Positions 18,292 to 29,294 of a stretch of DNA of 64,000 bases are shown here, piece after piece. The stretch is from assembly GCA_023411115.1 (NCBI GenBank), contig JAEYPF010000016.1, positions 1 to 64,000 on the forward strand, given 5' to 3'. Within the stretch, counting starts at the first letter, position 1. Each line of letters begins with the position of its first letter. Source of the stretch: Methanobacteriota archaeon. Its GTDB lineage: Archaea > Methanobacteriota > Methanobacteria > Methanobacteriales > Methanobacteriaceae. The translations under genes and the position numbers were made by a program. The notes beneath the pieces were generated by a model that saw only the letters and a list, made by a program, of their open reading frames with translations, searched no databases and was not told the DNA's origin.

Positions 18292-21200
18292 ATGAGAAAC
18301 CATGCAATATTACTAATCGCATTTACTTTAATTATTTTAGCTTGTATCAGCTCTGCATATACAGAAGACCTTCAAAATACATCTATACAAAATTATTCTA
18401 ATTTAAATAATACAGTAAAATCAACTCAAACTAATAGTCTTTATGTAAATGCAAATACAGGAAATGACAGCTGGGATGGAACCAGCCCTACCTATACAGG
18501 GGGCAAAACAGGGCCATTTAAAGCCATACAAAAAGGAATTGACACCTTAAATAAAAATAAAGGCGGAAATTTATACATTGCCGCTGGAGAATACTACATT
18601 ACCAGTGAATTAACTGTAGAACATTCCTCACATATTTATGGTGAAAATTGTCAAAACACCATGATACAGGGAAATTCTAAGACCCGGATTTTCAAGATTA
18701 ATGATAAAATCAATGTAACTATAGAAGATCTTTTCATAAATCAGGGTTATTCCAAAGATAACGGCGGAGGAATTTACAACGAAGGAATATTATCCATGAA
18801 TAATAGTTACATTGAACATAATCAGGGAAATAATGGAGGAGGAATTTACAACACAGGAACACTGACTATGAGTCATTGTTACATTGAACATAATCAGGGA
18901 AATAATGGAGGAGGAATTTACAACACAGGAACAGTAACTCTGACTAATTGTACCATTGACAATAATCTAGGAGCTAACGGTCCTGATGGTCCTAACGGAG
19001 ATGGTGCAAGTCAAAGTGCATTACCCGGAGATAACGGTGGATCTGGTGGTGGAATATATAACACAGAAACACTAACCATAACAAACTGTTATATTGATAA
19101 TAATGCCGCAGGAAACGGAGGCAAAGGCGGGAATGGAGATTTATTTGAAGAACAATGGAGTGATAAAGAAGGACTTCATACTAAAATAGTAATTGATGAC
19201 CCTCAAAATGGTGGAAACGGTGGTAACGGAGGAGGAATTTACAACACAGGAACCATAACCTCGATTACAAACACAGACATTTCTTCTAATAATGCAGGTA
19301 GAGGAGGTAATGCTGGTTCGTATAAGGATGAGGTCAAAGCTGATCTTTGGTATGATGTAAAGCCTGCTAAATCAGGAACTGGTGGTTCTGGAGGAGGTAT
19401 ATACAGCACTGGATCCATTAATAAAATTGAAAGTTCAACCATTAGCCATAATGTTGCTGGAAATGGAGGAAATGGGAACCCTGTAAGCAGATATCCTGCC
19501 GAAGATGGAGGGTCTGGCGGAAATGGGGGAGGATTATTAATATGCAATCCAATTCAAATTATTAACTGCCAGATAGCCCACAATCAAGCAGGTATCGGAG
19601 GAACTGGAGGTAACACCAAAACTGGTCAAGACCCAAGCACTAAACCCGGAAATGGCGGAAACGGCGGTTCTGGCGGTGCAATATACTTCTATTACAGCAG
19701 TACCAGTGAAAGTACAATAGCCATATATAGCAGTACAATAGACACTAATTTAGCCGGCAAAGGTGGAAATGGAGGAACAGATGACGGCCATAGTTCCCCA
19801 AAATCAAGTAACGGAGGAAACGGAGGAAACGGTGGTGGAATCGCATTAATGTCAAAAAATAAGAACGTTGTCACTTTAGACATATATGAAAGTACCATAT
19901 CCAATAATCAAGCAGGTGCAGGCGGTCAACCTTCCCTTACAGGAACCAGCATAAATGGAAGCGGTGGTGGTCTTTACTCCAATGATAATCAAAATTTTAA
20001 CGTAAATGTGTGCCGTATTGTAAATAACTCACCACAAGCCATTTATTTAAAGTTAAGCCAAAAACCTGTTAATGAAGTCATTTTAACTAATAACTGGTGG
20101 GGTACCAATAATGCTCCAAGTAATCAAATAGCAGGGAATTACACTAATTCCTCTTATTATACCCCATGGATAGTACTCAGTATAAATGCTTCCCCTAATT
20201 CAATATATTCAAATCAAACTTCACATGTTGAAGCAAATCTTATAATGAACTCCAATGGAGACAATGTCCTTTATTTTACTGGAAAGCATGTTCCTGATGG
20301 CATTCCAGTATCATTTACAACAAATTCAGGAAGCTTCAACCCACAAAACGGCGTTATCAGTAATGGAAGTTCAAATACTGCCTTTACAGCCAATTCAGCT
20401 TCAGAAACTGCACCAATATATGCAACTGTTGATAACCAGATAGTAAACACAACAATACAGATTATACAGTCTGCAGATGTACAAATGACAAAAACAGTTA
20501 ACAATACAAGGCCCAATGTGGGCGATAACGTTACTTTCACTGTAACCACTAAAAATAACGGACCAAATGGCGCCACCAACATACAAATAACAGACAGTAT
20601 GCCTGCTGGTTTTAGTAATGTTGAAATAAATCCTTCCACTGGAACTTACAACAGTACTACTGGAATCTGGACTATTCCAGAACTTGCAAATGGAGCAACA
20701 ACAACGCTAAAAATGACTGGAACTGTTACAAAAACTATTGCAGGCAAAAATACAACCAATAACGCCACAAAAACACATCAAGACCAGGTCGATCCAAACC
20801 CAAATAACGATAAAGCGAGTGCAAGCATCTATGTCCCAGTAACAGACATCCAGATTACAAAAATAGTGAACAATAACAAACCAAATGTTGGAAATACAGT
20901 AACATTCACCATAACAGCTAAAAATAACGGCCCAGACAACGCCACAAACATCCAAATAATAGATATTATGCCCAACGGCTTCGATAATTGTTCATACACT
21001 GCATCAGATGGAACTTCATACTCCAATGGAATCTGGACTATCTCAAACCTTGCAAACGGAACAACAGCCACCTTAACCTTATCTGGAACAGTAAATTCGA
21101 CCATTGCAGGTATTACAACAACTAACACTGTAAACAAAATCCATGAAGATCAGTACGACTCAAACCCAAATAACGACCATGCAAGTGCCAGTATCTATGT

Positions 21201-22785
21201 CCCAGTAGCTGACATTCACATAGCTAAAACTGTAGACAAAAACAATCCACAAGTAGGTGATAAGGTTGCTTTCACAGTGACTGTTATAAACGACGGGCCA
21301 AACAACGCTACAAACATTAGCATATCAGATTTAATGCCTGCAGGATTCAATAACGTTGTAATAACTCCATCTATTGGAACATACGACAATACCACTGGTA
21401 TTTGGACTATTCCGGCCCTTACAAACGGAGCAAACGCTACACTTATTTTATCAGGAGATGTAACTTCTGCGATTGCAGGACAATTAGTAACCAATACCGC
21501 CAATAAAACTGCAGAAGATCAGTATGACCCAACACCAGATGATGACACCGCAAGCGCAAGCATAAATACACAAGAAGCAGACGTGGACATAACCAAAACG
21601 GTAGATAAAAACACTGCCAACGTAGGAGAAAGCGTAATATTCACCATTAACGTTACCAATAAAGGACCAAATACGGCAACAAGACTAAAATTCCTGGATA
21701 AACTGCCCGCTGGACTTCAATACAATTCAAATACAGCAGATAGAGGTATAGTAACCATTAAAGGAAATTATGTTTACTGGAATTTTGGAAGCCTGAATAA
21801 CGGTGAAACAGCAACACTAACCATAAACGCCACTGTAATAAACTCTGGAAACTTTACAAACATTGTAAGAAAAATCCACGAAGACCAGTACGACCCTGAC
21901 GTTGATTATGCCAATGCATCCATTTACGCGCCAGAAGCAGACATTACAATAACAAACATCCCTAATAACTCAGTTCTAGATGTAGGTGACAATGCAACCT
22001 TTACAGTTAAAGTACGCAACAATGGGCCAGACACAGCTACAGGCGTTGTTATAAATGATACTATACCTCAAGGATTTACTGCACATGTAAGTAAAGGAAC
22101 AGTTGTTGGAAACGTGTGGACTATAGGAACCCTAGAAACCAATGAAGAAGTTACATTAACTCTTACAGGAGTTATAACACCTCAATGGGCTGGAAAAACA
22201 ATATACAACAACGTTTCTGAAACTCAAAACGAATACAACACCAATCCAAAAACAGCAAATGCAACCATAACCATTAACAAAGCAGATTTATATCTTGCAA
22301 GTACCACAAGCAATCCTAATCCTAAAAAGGGCGAAAACGTAAAAATCATATTTAAACTAGGAAATAAAGGTCCTGATACCGCAAAAAACGCCACAATTAA
22401 AATTCCAATACCAACAGGATTCGAATTCATCAACTCAAGCGTTGATCAAGGAACATGCGGTTACAATGAATCAACAAAAACCTTAATATGGAATGTTGGA
22501 GATGTTGCAGTAGGAGATCCTTATCTTTACCTAAATTTAAAAGCAGTAACAGATGGCCATTATGCAATAATCCCCAAGATAACAACTACAACATACGATC
22601 CAAACTTAGAAAGCTCTATAACCCCATTATACATCAACGTAACTTCCAATAATGGAGGAAACAGCAGCGGAAACAAAGTCCATGACAAAACAATACCGCT
22701 TCAAAAAACCGGGTTGCTCATTATAGGAATAATAGTGGCAATTCTAATGGTCTTAGGTGGATTAGGTAGTATTAGAAGGAGATAA
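18292..22785 (+). CDS. Giant adhesin-like surface protein (beta-helix, DUF11 repeats)
   Basis: This 1497-residue surface protein has a signal peptide (residues 1-23), a right-handed parallel beta-helix (about 50-610) with repeats ending GGGIYN and glycine-rich insertions such as GGNGGNGGG, an Ig-like segment (about 640-725), six DUF11-type repeats of the form DxxxTKxV-(N)VGDxVxFTV starting near residue 728, and a C-terminal membrane helix (about 1472-1490) ending RRR. It should be anchored in the membrane and span the pseudomurein wall. Such proteins in Methanobacteriales are regarded as adhesins; binding partners are unknown. The start has AGGAG about 10 bases upstream. A paralogue follows at 24417, with the same leader RNA. 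Confidence 0.9.
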   Translation: MRNHAILLIAFTLIILACISSAYTEDLQNTSIQNYSNLNNTVKSTQTNSLYVNANTGNDSWDGTSPTYTGGKTGPFKAIQKGIDTLNKNKGGNLYIAAGEYYITSELTVEHSSHIYGENCQNTMIQGNSKTRIFKINDKINVTIEDLFINQGYSKDNGGGIYNEGILSMNNSYIEHNQGNNGGGIYNTGTLTMSHCYIEHNQGNNGGGIYNTGTVTLTNCTIDNNLGANGPDGPNGDGASQSALPGDNGGSGGGIYNTETLTITNCYIDNNAAGNGGKGGNGDLFEEQWSDKEGLHTKIVIDDPQNGGNGGNGGGIYNTGTITSITNTDISSNNAGRGGNAGSYKDEVKADLWYDVKPAKSGTGGSGGGIYSTGSINKIESSTISHNVAGNGGNGNPVSRYPAEDGGSGGNGGGLLICNPIQIINCQIAHNQAGIGGTGGNTKTGQDPSTKPGNGGNGGSGGAIYFYYSSTSESTIAIYSSTIDTNLAGKGGNGGTDDGHSSPKSSNGGNGGNGGGIALMSKNKNVVTLDIYESTISNNQAGAGGQPSLTGTSINGSGGGLYSNDNQNFNVNVCRIVNNSPQAIYLKLSQKPVNEVILTNNWWGTNNAPSNQIAGNYTNSSYYTPWIVLSINASPNSIYSNQTSHVEANLIMNSNGDNVLYFTGKHVPDGIPVSFTTNSGSFNPQNGVISNGSSNTAFTANSASETAPIYATVDNQIVNTTIQIIQSADVQMTKTVNNTRPNVGDNVTFTVTTKNNGPNGATNIQITDSMPAGFSNVEINPSTGTYNSTTGIWTIPELANGATTTLKMTGTVTKTIAGKNTTNNATKTHQDQVDPNPNNDKASASIYVPVTDIQITKIVNNNKPNVGNTVTFTITAKNNGPDNATNIQIIDIMPNGFDNCSYTASDGTSYSNGIWTISNLANGTTATLTLSGTVNSTIAGITTTNTVNKIHEDQYDSNPNNDHASASIYVPVADIHIAKTVDKNNPQVGDKVAFTVTVINDGPNNATNISISDLMPAGFNNVVITPSIGTYDNTTGIWTIPALTNGANATLILSGDVTSAIAGQLVTNTANKTAEDQYDPTPDDDTASASINTQEADVDITKTVDKNTANVGESVIFTINVTNKGPNTATRLKFLDKLPAGLQYNSNTADRGIVTIKGNYVYWNFGSLNNGETATLTINATVINSGNFTNIVRKIHEDQYDPDVDYANASIYAPEADITITNIPNNSVLDVGDNATFTVKVRNNGPDTATGVVINDTIPQGFTAHVSKGTVVGNVWTIGTLETNEEVTLTLTGVITPQWAGKTIYNNVSETQNEYNTNPKTANATITINKADLYLASTTSNPNPKKGENVKIIFKLGNKGPDTAKNATIKIPIPTGFEFINSSVDQGTCGYNESTKTLIWNVGDVAVGDPYLYLNLKAVTDGHYAIIPKITTTTYDPNLESSITPLYINVTSNNGGNSSGNKVHDKTIPLQKTGLLIIGIIVAILMVLGGLGSIRRR

Positions 22786-22996
22786 ATATCTCCATTTTTT
22801 ATTTAAAGTTTTAATTTCTTTTGAGGGTAAATAGTTCTAAAATTTAAATCACAGAAGATTTCAATAAATATAGATCTACAAAGTCAAAATAAATATAATG
22901 TTATACAGATGAGTTTACAACTAAAACAGAAATGTTTAACGTTTAGATGCCGATTAAATCGGGATTTAAATGAATATGAAAAAAAGGTGATTAAAA
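22786..22996. other. Intergenic stretch after the first adhesin gene
   Basis: Nothing recognisable beyond short T-runs after the stop codon (TTTTTTATTT near 22793) that could act as an archaeal oligo-T terminator. It leads into a broken copy of a small membrane protein gene. Confidence 0.4.
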
Positions 22997-23156
22997 ATAG
23001 TTGAAACAATTAAAATTTTATCTTTAGTAATTTTTATTGCTGTAATTGTCGGCGGAGATCTCCTATTTTAGAGATAAATTCCGGCAGCGTCTAGTTTTTA
23101 ACGTTGCAGTTTTTTTAATGTATTTGGCCATATATTTAACATATCTAAATACATAA
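22997..23156 (+). pseudogene. Broken copy of a small single-pass membrane protein gene
   Basis: The stretch aligns base by base with the intact gene at 30296-30460: the start is ATA instead of ATG, and a 2-base deletion near 23069 shifts the frame (CTATTTTAGAG against CTATTTTTAAGAG). The rest, including the end ACATATCTAAATACATAA, is preserved. With the intact neighbour at 23302-23475 this makes three family members in the window. Confidence 0.8.
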
Positions 23157-23190
23157 AAATATGGAAACTATCTCATCCATATTTAAATGT

Positions 23191-23235
23191 ATGATGGAGT
23201 ATGATTTGGACTTTTCAGTGGGGTGCCTGATTTGA
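23191..23235 (+). pseudogene. Short remnant of an unidentified gene (MEYDLDFSV)
   Basis: The frame reads MMEYDLDFSVGCLI then stop. It matches the end of the remnant at 39323-39499, which reads LMEWNVDFSVRRHLI then stop. The family was not recognised. No intact copy is in the window. Confidence 0.4.
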
Positions 23236-23301
23236 TTATGAATTTTTTGGTTGAAATATTAACCATGAATTTAATACATGTTCAACAAAACATAGAAAAA
23301 T

Positions 23302-23475
23302 ATGAAAAGAATTAACCCCACAGTCAAGAATGTATCATCCATAGTAATCTTTGCTATCATCATATTTGCCGTAGATTACCTGTTCCTCAGGCATTTATTT
23401 TGGGAACGCCTAATTGTTAATATCGGAATTTTTCTGGTGTATTTGGTTATATTTTTTAAATACATAAATAAATGA
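23302..23475 (+). CDS. Small single-pass membrane protein, family of three
   Basis: This 57-residue protein reads MKRINPTVKNVSSIVIF then a hydrophobic stretch, the conserved DYLFLRHLFWERLIVN and a second hydrophobic stretch FLVYLVIFFKYINK. It shares the pattern D-x-LFLR-x-x-F-x-ERLI-x-N-x-x-x-FLVYL with the gene at 30296-30460 and the broken copy at 22997-23156. Two short helices around a charged loop are predicted. No strong ribosome site is visible. Conservation across three copies, despite the small size, argues that it is a real gene. Function is unknown. Confidence 0.6.
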   Translation: MKRINPTVKNVSSIVIFAIIIFAVDYLFLRHLFWERLIVNIGIFLVYLVIFFKYINK

Positions 23476-23517
23476 ACAAACTGGCAACTTCCTAAAAATT
23501 AAATATTTAAAATTCAG

Positions 23518-23637
23518 TTACGGCTTCATTATCAAGATAAGTACAGATAAACCCGTTACTGCTTGCATAATCCATGAAAGCATACGCTCAAATTTGTTCT
23601 CCACTAAAAATTCATCTAATAAACCTTTAAATTCAGT
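23518..23637 (-). pseudogene. Possible gene fragment encoding a membrane tail
   Basis: On the minus strand 39 codons read TEFKGLLDEFLVENKFERM, then SWIMQAVTGLSVLILIMKP and stop, with no start codon after the preceding in-frame stop. The amphipathic then hydrophobic pattern looks protein-like, so it may be the end of a decayed gene. The family was not recognised. Between here and 23983 nothing else was seen. Confidence 0.3.
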
Positions 23638-24142
23638 TTAAGTTGTTGTAGTTAAATAAAAATAGGTAAAAGTCGCCGAAACATTCCTGAATTTCATAGG
23701 ATCTATAGAACACGCAATATATTTATTTTTCCAGCTTCCATTTTTTGTATCCTATACCATTATAATCAAATGTTAGATATTTTTGTTATATAAAACAATT
23801 GTTTTAAGCTTTATAAATCAATAAAAGAGTATATATTACTTATTTATACCTAAAATTGTTTTAAAAACCTTTATTTTATATATATAATTAGGTTGTATAA
23901 AATCTTCCAGTAATGTTATCTATTTTTACTTTTTTATAATTAATAGATCAAATTAATTCTTTATACTATATTAGTTTGAAAATATGACGGTAAAATTAAT
24001 ATAGCTGTAAGTACTGAACCAAATATCAAGATAGAAACCAAATTAAGTATTATCAGTACTATCAAAGTTACTATTCATAGCTGAAGATATTTTGGCTTCC
24101 TTTATCTTTTGGAATTGAATCTTAAGGGCAAATATTCGATAG

Positions 24143-24359
24143 GTTTTAATACTTAAGCAAAAGAGAGCGATAAATCCAAAAATCATTAATAATAAAATCT
24201 TAGCGACAATGCAGCGATTTAAACTTCATTGAAGTGAACCTAAGCGAATATTCTATTTATTATTAATACAATTCATGGTTTAAGGTAATTCTACTTCACT
24301 TGCAATTTTTGGAGTGGGCCTTTAAAAGTAGCTATTCGGTTAATAAAGCAGGTTTATCG
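24143..24359 (+). ncRNA. Candidate structured leader RNA, copy 2
   Basis: This is the second copy of the element at 18024-18242. All pairings recur: P1 24168-24177 with 24351-24359, P2 24185-24195 with 24257-24267, P3 24199-24203 with 24240-24244, and the possible pseudoknot 24245-24250 with 24333-24338. In the 3' hairpin GAAGT has become GGAGT, turning a U-A into a U-G pair, so pairing is kept. It ends 57 bases before the GTG start of the second adhesin. Sequence upstream of about 24120 and the coding region downstream are clearly less similar between copies. Confidence 0.65.
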
Positions 24360-24416
24360 TAAAAATTGAATTCCGCATAGATTTGAGTAGCCAAGGCATA
24401 AAGGAGTAGTGGAAAC

Positions 24417-27400
24417 GTGAAAAACCATGTAATATTAATTATTGCGTCAATTATATTGATTTTAACATGTATTAATTCTGCATACGCAGCAACCAGCGCA
24501 TCACCATCTGGAAATGATGTTATCTATGTGAATGGTTCTAATGGAAATGATAGTTGGGATGGCCAATCATGGAACACCGCAAAACTCACCATTAAAAATG
24601 CTACTGAAACTGTATCTAATGGGGGAACCATAAATATTGCCAATGGAACTTATACCGGGGCAAACAACACAGGCATACAGATTAACAAAAATATGGTAAT
24701 AAATGGTCAAAGCCAGACCGGAACAATCATAAATGCCCAAGGAAAAGCTCAGATATTTAATATTACAAGTGGTAAGACGGTTACAATTCAGAACCTAAAA
24801 TTAATTAATGGTAAATCAAATGATGGCGGTACTATACAAAATAATGGTATTTTTACCTTAAAAAATTGCACAATATCCAATTCAACTAGTGATGTAGGTG
24901 GTGCTATACAAAATAATGGTGTTTCTTTATTACAATCCTGTTACTTTGAGAATAATAGTGCAACTAAGTATAATGGTGGTGCAATATATAACAATTATAA
25001 ATATACTAATTTAATTATACAAGACTGTAACTTTGAAAATAATAGTGCATCAGAGAGTGGTGGTGCAATAAGTAATCTAGGTGATTCAACTATCATAAAC
25101 AGCACTTTTTCTGGAAATAAAGCAGAAAATGGTGGTGCCATCGATGTTGAATGGAAAACTATTATTAAAAACTGTCAATTCATAAAAAATAAAGCCACCA
25201 GTGAAGGTGGTGCCATATCCACTAGTGACCTTTGCAACCCTACCAGTTGTAGTTTCATAAATAACACTTCAGGTAAAAAGGGCGGTGCCATATTTAATTG
25301 TGGAAACTTAAATGTACATTTCAGTTATTTTTATGGAAACCATGCAGATAAAGAGGGCGATGCAATCAGGTCCGAATATGTGACTGGTATACCTACATGT
25401 GTGGCTAATGCCACTAATAATTGGTGGGGTTCAAATAACCCCAATTTTGATAAACTAGTATCAAATAATAGACCTGTCGATCTATCTCCTTATCTTGTTT
25501 TAAATATTAGCGCTAATCCCAACAAAATAGATTTTGGTAAAAATTCTACTGTAACAGCATATTTAATATATAACAGTAACGGTGAAAACACATCTAACCT
25601 TGGTGCACTATATTATCCTCTTGTAACTTTTACCAGCCCGTATGGAAGCTTATCACCCCAAAATAACATAATAATTAAGGGTAGTGCCAGTACTATTTTC
25701 ACCAGTTTAATCGCATGCACCCATACAACAGTAACTGCCCAAGTTGATGATCAAAATGTGACTGTTAATATCTCCATACTGCTACCGAATGATGTTTATG
25801 TTGCTACTGCTGCTGATGGTGGAAGTGACAGTGGAGATGGAAGTCAAGCACATCCCTTCCTCACATTAAATAAAGCAATTTCCACTGTAGCTCCTGGCGG
25901 AAGAATCCACATCGCAAATGGAGCATACAAAGGATCTGGAAACAGAGGATTAACCATCAGCCAGAACATGACAATACTGCGCGATACATGGATTCCCGGT
26001 ACTGGAAGCAGCGTAATAATCAACGCAGAGAATAGTGGCGGGATATTCCTTATTAATGGTGCAGTAAATGTTGTCTTCAAAAATTTAACATTTACACAGG
26101 GAAAAGCAAGTCAAGGCAGTGCTATTTACAATTTTAATGGGATCTGTACCTTATATAGTTGTATATTTGCTTGTAACGCCGCAACTGGTTATGGTGGCGC
26201 AATTGAAAATAGTGGCGGTAACTGTATTCTAAATGCATGTATCTTCAGCGATAATGTTGCAACGAATTTCGGTGGCGCAATTGACAATACTGTAGGCACG
26301 TTAACTTTAACAAATTGTATTTTCACGGGTAACAATGCAAATCAAGGCGGTGCAATCTATAATCAGGACATTTGTACCCTAGAAAATTGTACTTTTACAG
26401 GTAACAATGCAACTACTACAGGTGGGGTTATTTACAACTCTGCTTTTAACGGTAGTGGTAATTGTACTGTAACTAGCAGCACTTTCACAGGTAACAAAGC
26501 AAACCAGGGCGGTGCAGTTTATAATGACAGCGGCACATGTACTTTGCATTTCAACCGATTCTATGGAAATTCTGCAAATAACTGTGAAGCTATTTACTCT
26601 ACTGTATCTCTGGATGCTACTCATAACTGGTGGGGTTCAAATAACCCTAACTTCAGTAAATTAATAAACAGTACAGTAAAGGCTGATCCATGGATTATAC
26701 TAAGCATAACTGCAAATCCAACCTCAATATACATTGGAAAAACTTCAAATATCGCTACAAACCTTATAATGGACTCCAATGGAGAAAATACACTCACCAA
26801 ATATGCAATGTATGTACCTGATGGTATCCCAGTTGCATTTTCAACAAGCGCAGGAAATGTTAATCCTCAAAATAGTATAACTAGTGTTGGAGCTTCAAAC
26901 ACTGTTTTTACAGCCAATTTAGCTTCAGGATCTGCATTAGTATACGCAACTGTTGATAACCAGACAATAAATGCCACAATACAAATTTTATCGTCTTCTG
27001 ATATAGATATAACAAAAACAGTTAACAATACAAGGCCAAATGTAGGAAATACAGTAACTTTCACAGTGACGGCTAGAAATAACGGGCCAGATAACGCTAC
27101 TAACATCCAAATAACCGATAAAATGCCTGCTGGCTTTAGCAATGTTGTAGTAACTCCTTCCGTTGGAACATACGACAGTAGTACGGGAATTTGGACTATT
27201 CCAAGCCTTGTAAATGGGGCAACAGCCACACTGACAATGAATGGAACAGTTACAGGAAACATTGCAGGTAAAACAACCGCTAATAACGCCACAAAAACAT
27301 ATCAAGATCAAGTTGATCCAAACCCAAACAACGATAAAACAAGCGTTAGCATCTACGTGCCAATGGCAGATATCAGCGTGGCTAAAACTGTTGATAAAAA

Positions 27401-29294
27401 CATGCCTAACGTGGGAGACACAGTTACATTCACTGTCACAGTTATAAATGACGGGCCAGATAACGCCACCAACATACAAATAACAGACATAATGCCCGCT
27501 GGCTTTAGCAACTTAGCATTTAATCCATCAATTGGAACATATGACAGTACAACAGATATCTGGACTATTCCAAACCTTGCAAATGGAGCTAATGCAACAT
27601 TAACCCTATCAGGAATAATAACCGTGGCAGGCACAGTAACCAACACAGCCACCAAAACCGCAGAAGATCAGTACGATCCAACACCAGATGATGATACTGC
27701 AAGTGCCAGCACAAACGCACAGGAAGCAGATATCAGCATTATCAAAACTGTGAACAAACAGAGGGCCAATGTAGGAGAAAACGTAACATTCACAATCACA
27801 GTGACTAACAAAGGACCAAACAAAGCAACCGGATTAATATTTATTGATAAACTACCTGTTGGACTTAATTATGTCTCTGCAATACCAACTATTGGAAGTA
27901 TAAACCCTATAGGAAACTACATTTTATGGAATTTAGGAGACCTCAATAACGGCCAAACAGCAATACTAACCATAAACGCCACTATAATAAGTCCAGGAAA
28001 CCTTACAAACATTGTAAGAAAAATCCACGAAGATCAGTACGACCCAGACATTGATTATGCAAACGCAACAGTTTATGCACCAGAAGCAGATATCATAATA
28101 ACAAACACTCCAAATCAACCAAAAGTAAACGTTGGTAACACAGCAACTTTCACTGTTACAGTGCGCAACAATGGACCCGACACTGCCACAGGCGTTGCTA
28201 TAAATGATATCATACCTCAAGGATTTACTGCACATGTAAGCAAAGGAACATTCATTAACGGAGTATGGTATATTGGAACCTTAGAAGCCAATGAAGAAGT
28301 TGCATTAACTCTTATGGGCATTATAACACCGCAATGGGCAAGTAAAACCATTTATAATAACGTTTCAGAACGCCAAAACGAATATAACCCCAATCCACAA
28401 ACAGCAACCGCAAACATCTACGTCCCACAAGCCAATGTATCCATAAATAAAGTAGCAAAACCAATTCACTTTGATATAGGCGATACAGTCAGATTCATTA
28501 CAATACTTGAAAACCACGGCCCAGATGAGGCAACAGGCATTAAAGTTGTGGATAAACTGCCAACTGGCCTTGAATTTGTATCTGCCTCAGACGGAGGAAT
28601 TTACGACCCTATTTCCAGAACAATAACATGGAACCTAAATAATCTTTCCAATGGACTTTATCAAGCATTAATATTAGAAACAAAAGTGAAAACAAACATA
28701 TCAAACAATATTATAACCAATATTGCTTTACAATCCCAAAATGAATACAATAACGAATCAAAAACATCGAAAGCAACCATAACCATCAACAAAGCAGACC
28801 TATACATTACCAGCACATCAGGCAACTCCAACCCTAAAGCAGGTGAAAATGTCAAAATCACATTTAAACTAGGAAATAAAGGACCTGACACTGCAAAAAA
28901 CGTTGCAGTCAAAATCCCAATACCCACAGGATTTGAATTCATCAACGCAAGCGTCGACCAGGGAACATGGACCTATGACGCATCAACAAGAACCTTAATC
29001 TGGGACGTTGGAGATGTCCAAGTAGGAGACCCATACCTCTATTTAAACCTAAAAGCTGTAAAAGATGGACATTATGTGATAATTCCAGTTATAACCACTA
29101 CTACATATGATCCAAACCTGGAAAACTCTATAACTCCACTGCATATCAATGTGACTTCAGATAATGGAGGAAATAATGGTGGAAACAAAGTTCACGCCAA
29201 AACAATACCACTTCAAAAAACCGGATTACCTGTTGCGGGATTAATAGTAGCAATTTTAATGGTTTTAGGTGGATTATGCGGCAGAAGGAGATAA
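24417..29294 (+). CDS. Giant adhesin-like surface protein with two beta-helix modules
   Basis: This 1625-residue paralogue of the protein at 18292-22785 has a signal peptide (residues 1-25, ending SAYA), a first beta-helix (about 30-340, repeats with GGAI-x-N), an Ig-like spacer (about 360-450), a second beta-helix (about 460-770) opening with GSDSGDGSQAHPFLTLN, another Ig-like spacer, six DUF11-type repeats from about residue 861 and a C-terminal helix ending GRRR. The glycine-rich insertions of the first protein are absent. The start is GTG with AAGGAG upstream. It is probably anchored at the cell surface and co-regulated with its twin through the shared leader RNA. Confidence 0.9.
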   Translation: MKNHVILIIASIILILTCINSAYAATSASPSGNDVIYVNGSNGNDSWDGQSWNTAKLTIKNATETVSNGGTINIANGTYTGANNTGIQINKNMVINGQSQTGTIINAQGKAQIFNITSGKTVTIQNLKLINGKSNDGGTIQNNGIFTLKNCTISNSTSDVGGAIQNNGVSLLQSCYFENNSATKYNGGAIYNNYKYTNLIIQDCNFENNSASESGGAISNLGDSTIINSTFSGNKAENGGAIDVEWKTIIKNCQFIKNKATSEGGAISTSDLCNPTSCSFINNTSGKKGGAIFNCGNLNVHFSYFYGNHADKEGDAIRSEYVTGIPTCVANATNNWWGSNNPNFDKLVSNNRPVDLSPYLVLNISANPNKIDFGKNSTVTAYLIYNSNGENTSNLGALYYPLVTFTSPYGSLSPQNNIIIKGSASTIFTSLIACTHTTVTAQVDDQNVTVNISILLPNDVYVATAADGGSDSGDGSQAHPFLTLNKAISTVAPGGRIHIANGAYKGSGNRGLTISQNMTILRDTWIPGTGSSVIINAENSGGIFLINGAVNVVFKNLTFTQGKASQGSAIYNFNGICTLYSCIFACNAATGYGGAIENSGGNCILNACIFSDNVATNFGGAIDNTVGTLTLTNCIFTGNNANQGGAIYNQDICTLENCTFTGNNATTTGGVIYNSAFNGSGNCTVTSSTFTGNKANQGGAVYNDSGTCTLHFNRFYGNSANNCEAIYSTVSLDATHNWWGSNNPNFSKLINSTVKADPWIILSITANPTSIYIGKTSNIATNLIMDSNGENTLTKYAMYVPDGIPVAFSTSAGNVNPQNSITSVGASNTVFTANLASGSALVYATVDNQTINATIQILSSSDIDITKTVNNTRPNVGNTVTFTVTARNNGPDNATNIQITDKMPAGFSNVVVTPSVGTYDSSTGIWTIPSLVNGATATLTMNGTVTGNIAGKTTANNATKTYQDQVDPNPNNDKTSVSIYVPMADISVAKTVDKNMPNVGDTVTFTVTVINDGPDNATNIQITDIMPAGFSNLAFNPSIGTYDSTTDIWTIPNLANGANATLTLSGIITVAGTVTNTATKTAEDQYDPTPDDDTASASTNAQEADISIIKTVNKQRANVGENVTFTITVTNKGPNKATGLIFIDKLPVGLNYVSAIPTIGSINPIGNYILWNLGDLNNGQTAILTINATIISPGNLTNIVRKIHEDQYDPDIDYANATVYAPEADIIITNTPNQPKVNVGNTATFTVTVRNNGPDTATGVAINDIIPQGFTAHVSKGTFINGVWYIGTLEANEEVALTLMGIITPQWASKTIYNNVSERQNEYNPNPQTATANIYVPQANVSINKVAKPIHFDIGDTVRFITILENHGPDEATGIKVVDKLPTGLEFVSASDGGIYDPISRTITWNLNNLSNGLYQALILETKVKTNISNNIITNIALQSQNEYNNESKTSKATITINKADLYITSTSGNSNPKAGENVKITFKLGNKGPDTAKNVAVKIPIPTGFEFINASVDQGTWTYDASTRTLIWDVGDVQVGDPYLYLNLKAVKDGHYVIIPVITTTTYDPNLENSITPLHINVTSDNGGNNGGNKVHAKTIPLQKTGLPVAGLIVAILMVLGGLCGRRR

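Noticed and set aside
18738..19230. Tandem GGNGGGIYN repeats considered as CRISPR-like or minisatellite DNA
   Set aside because: They keep the reading frame of the adhesin and follow the beta-helix period; no constant repeats with unique spacers were found here or elsewhere.
19239..19547. Proline-rich antisense open frame in the first adhesin gene
   Set aside because: It is the complement of glycine-rich GGNGG codons and has no ribosome site; many such shadows lie in the adhesin genes.
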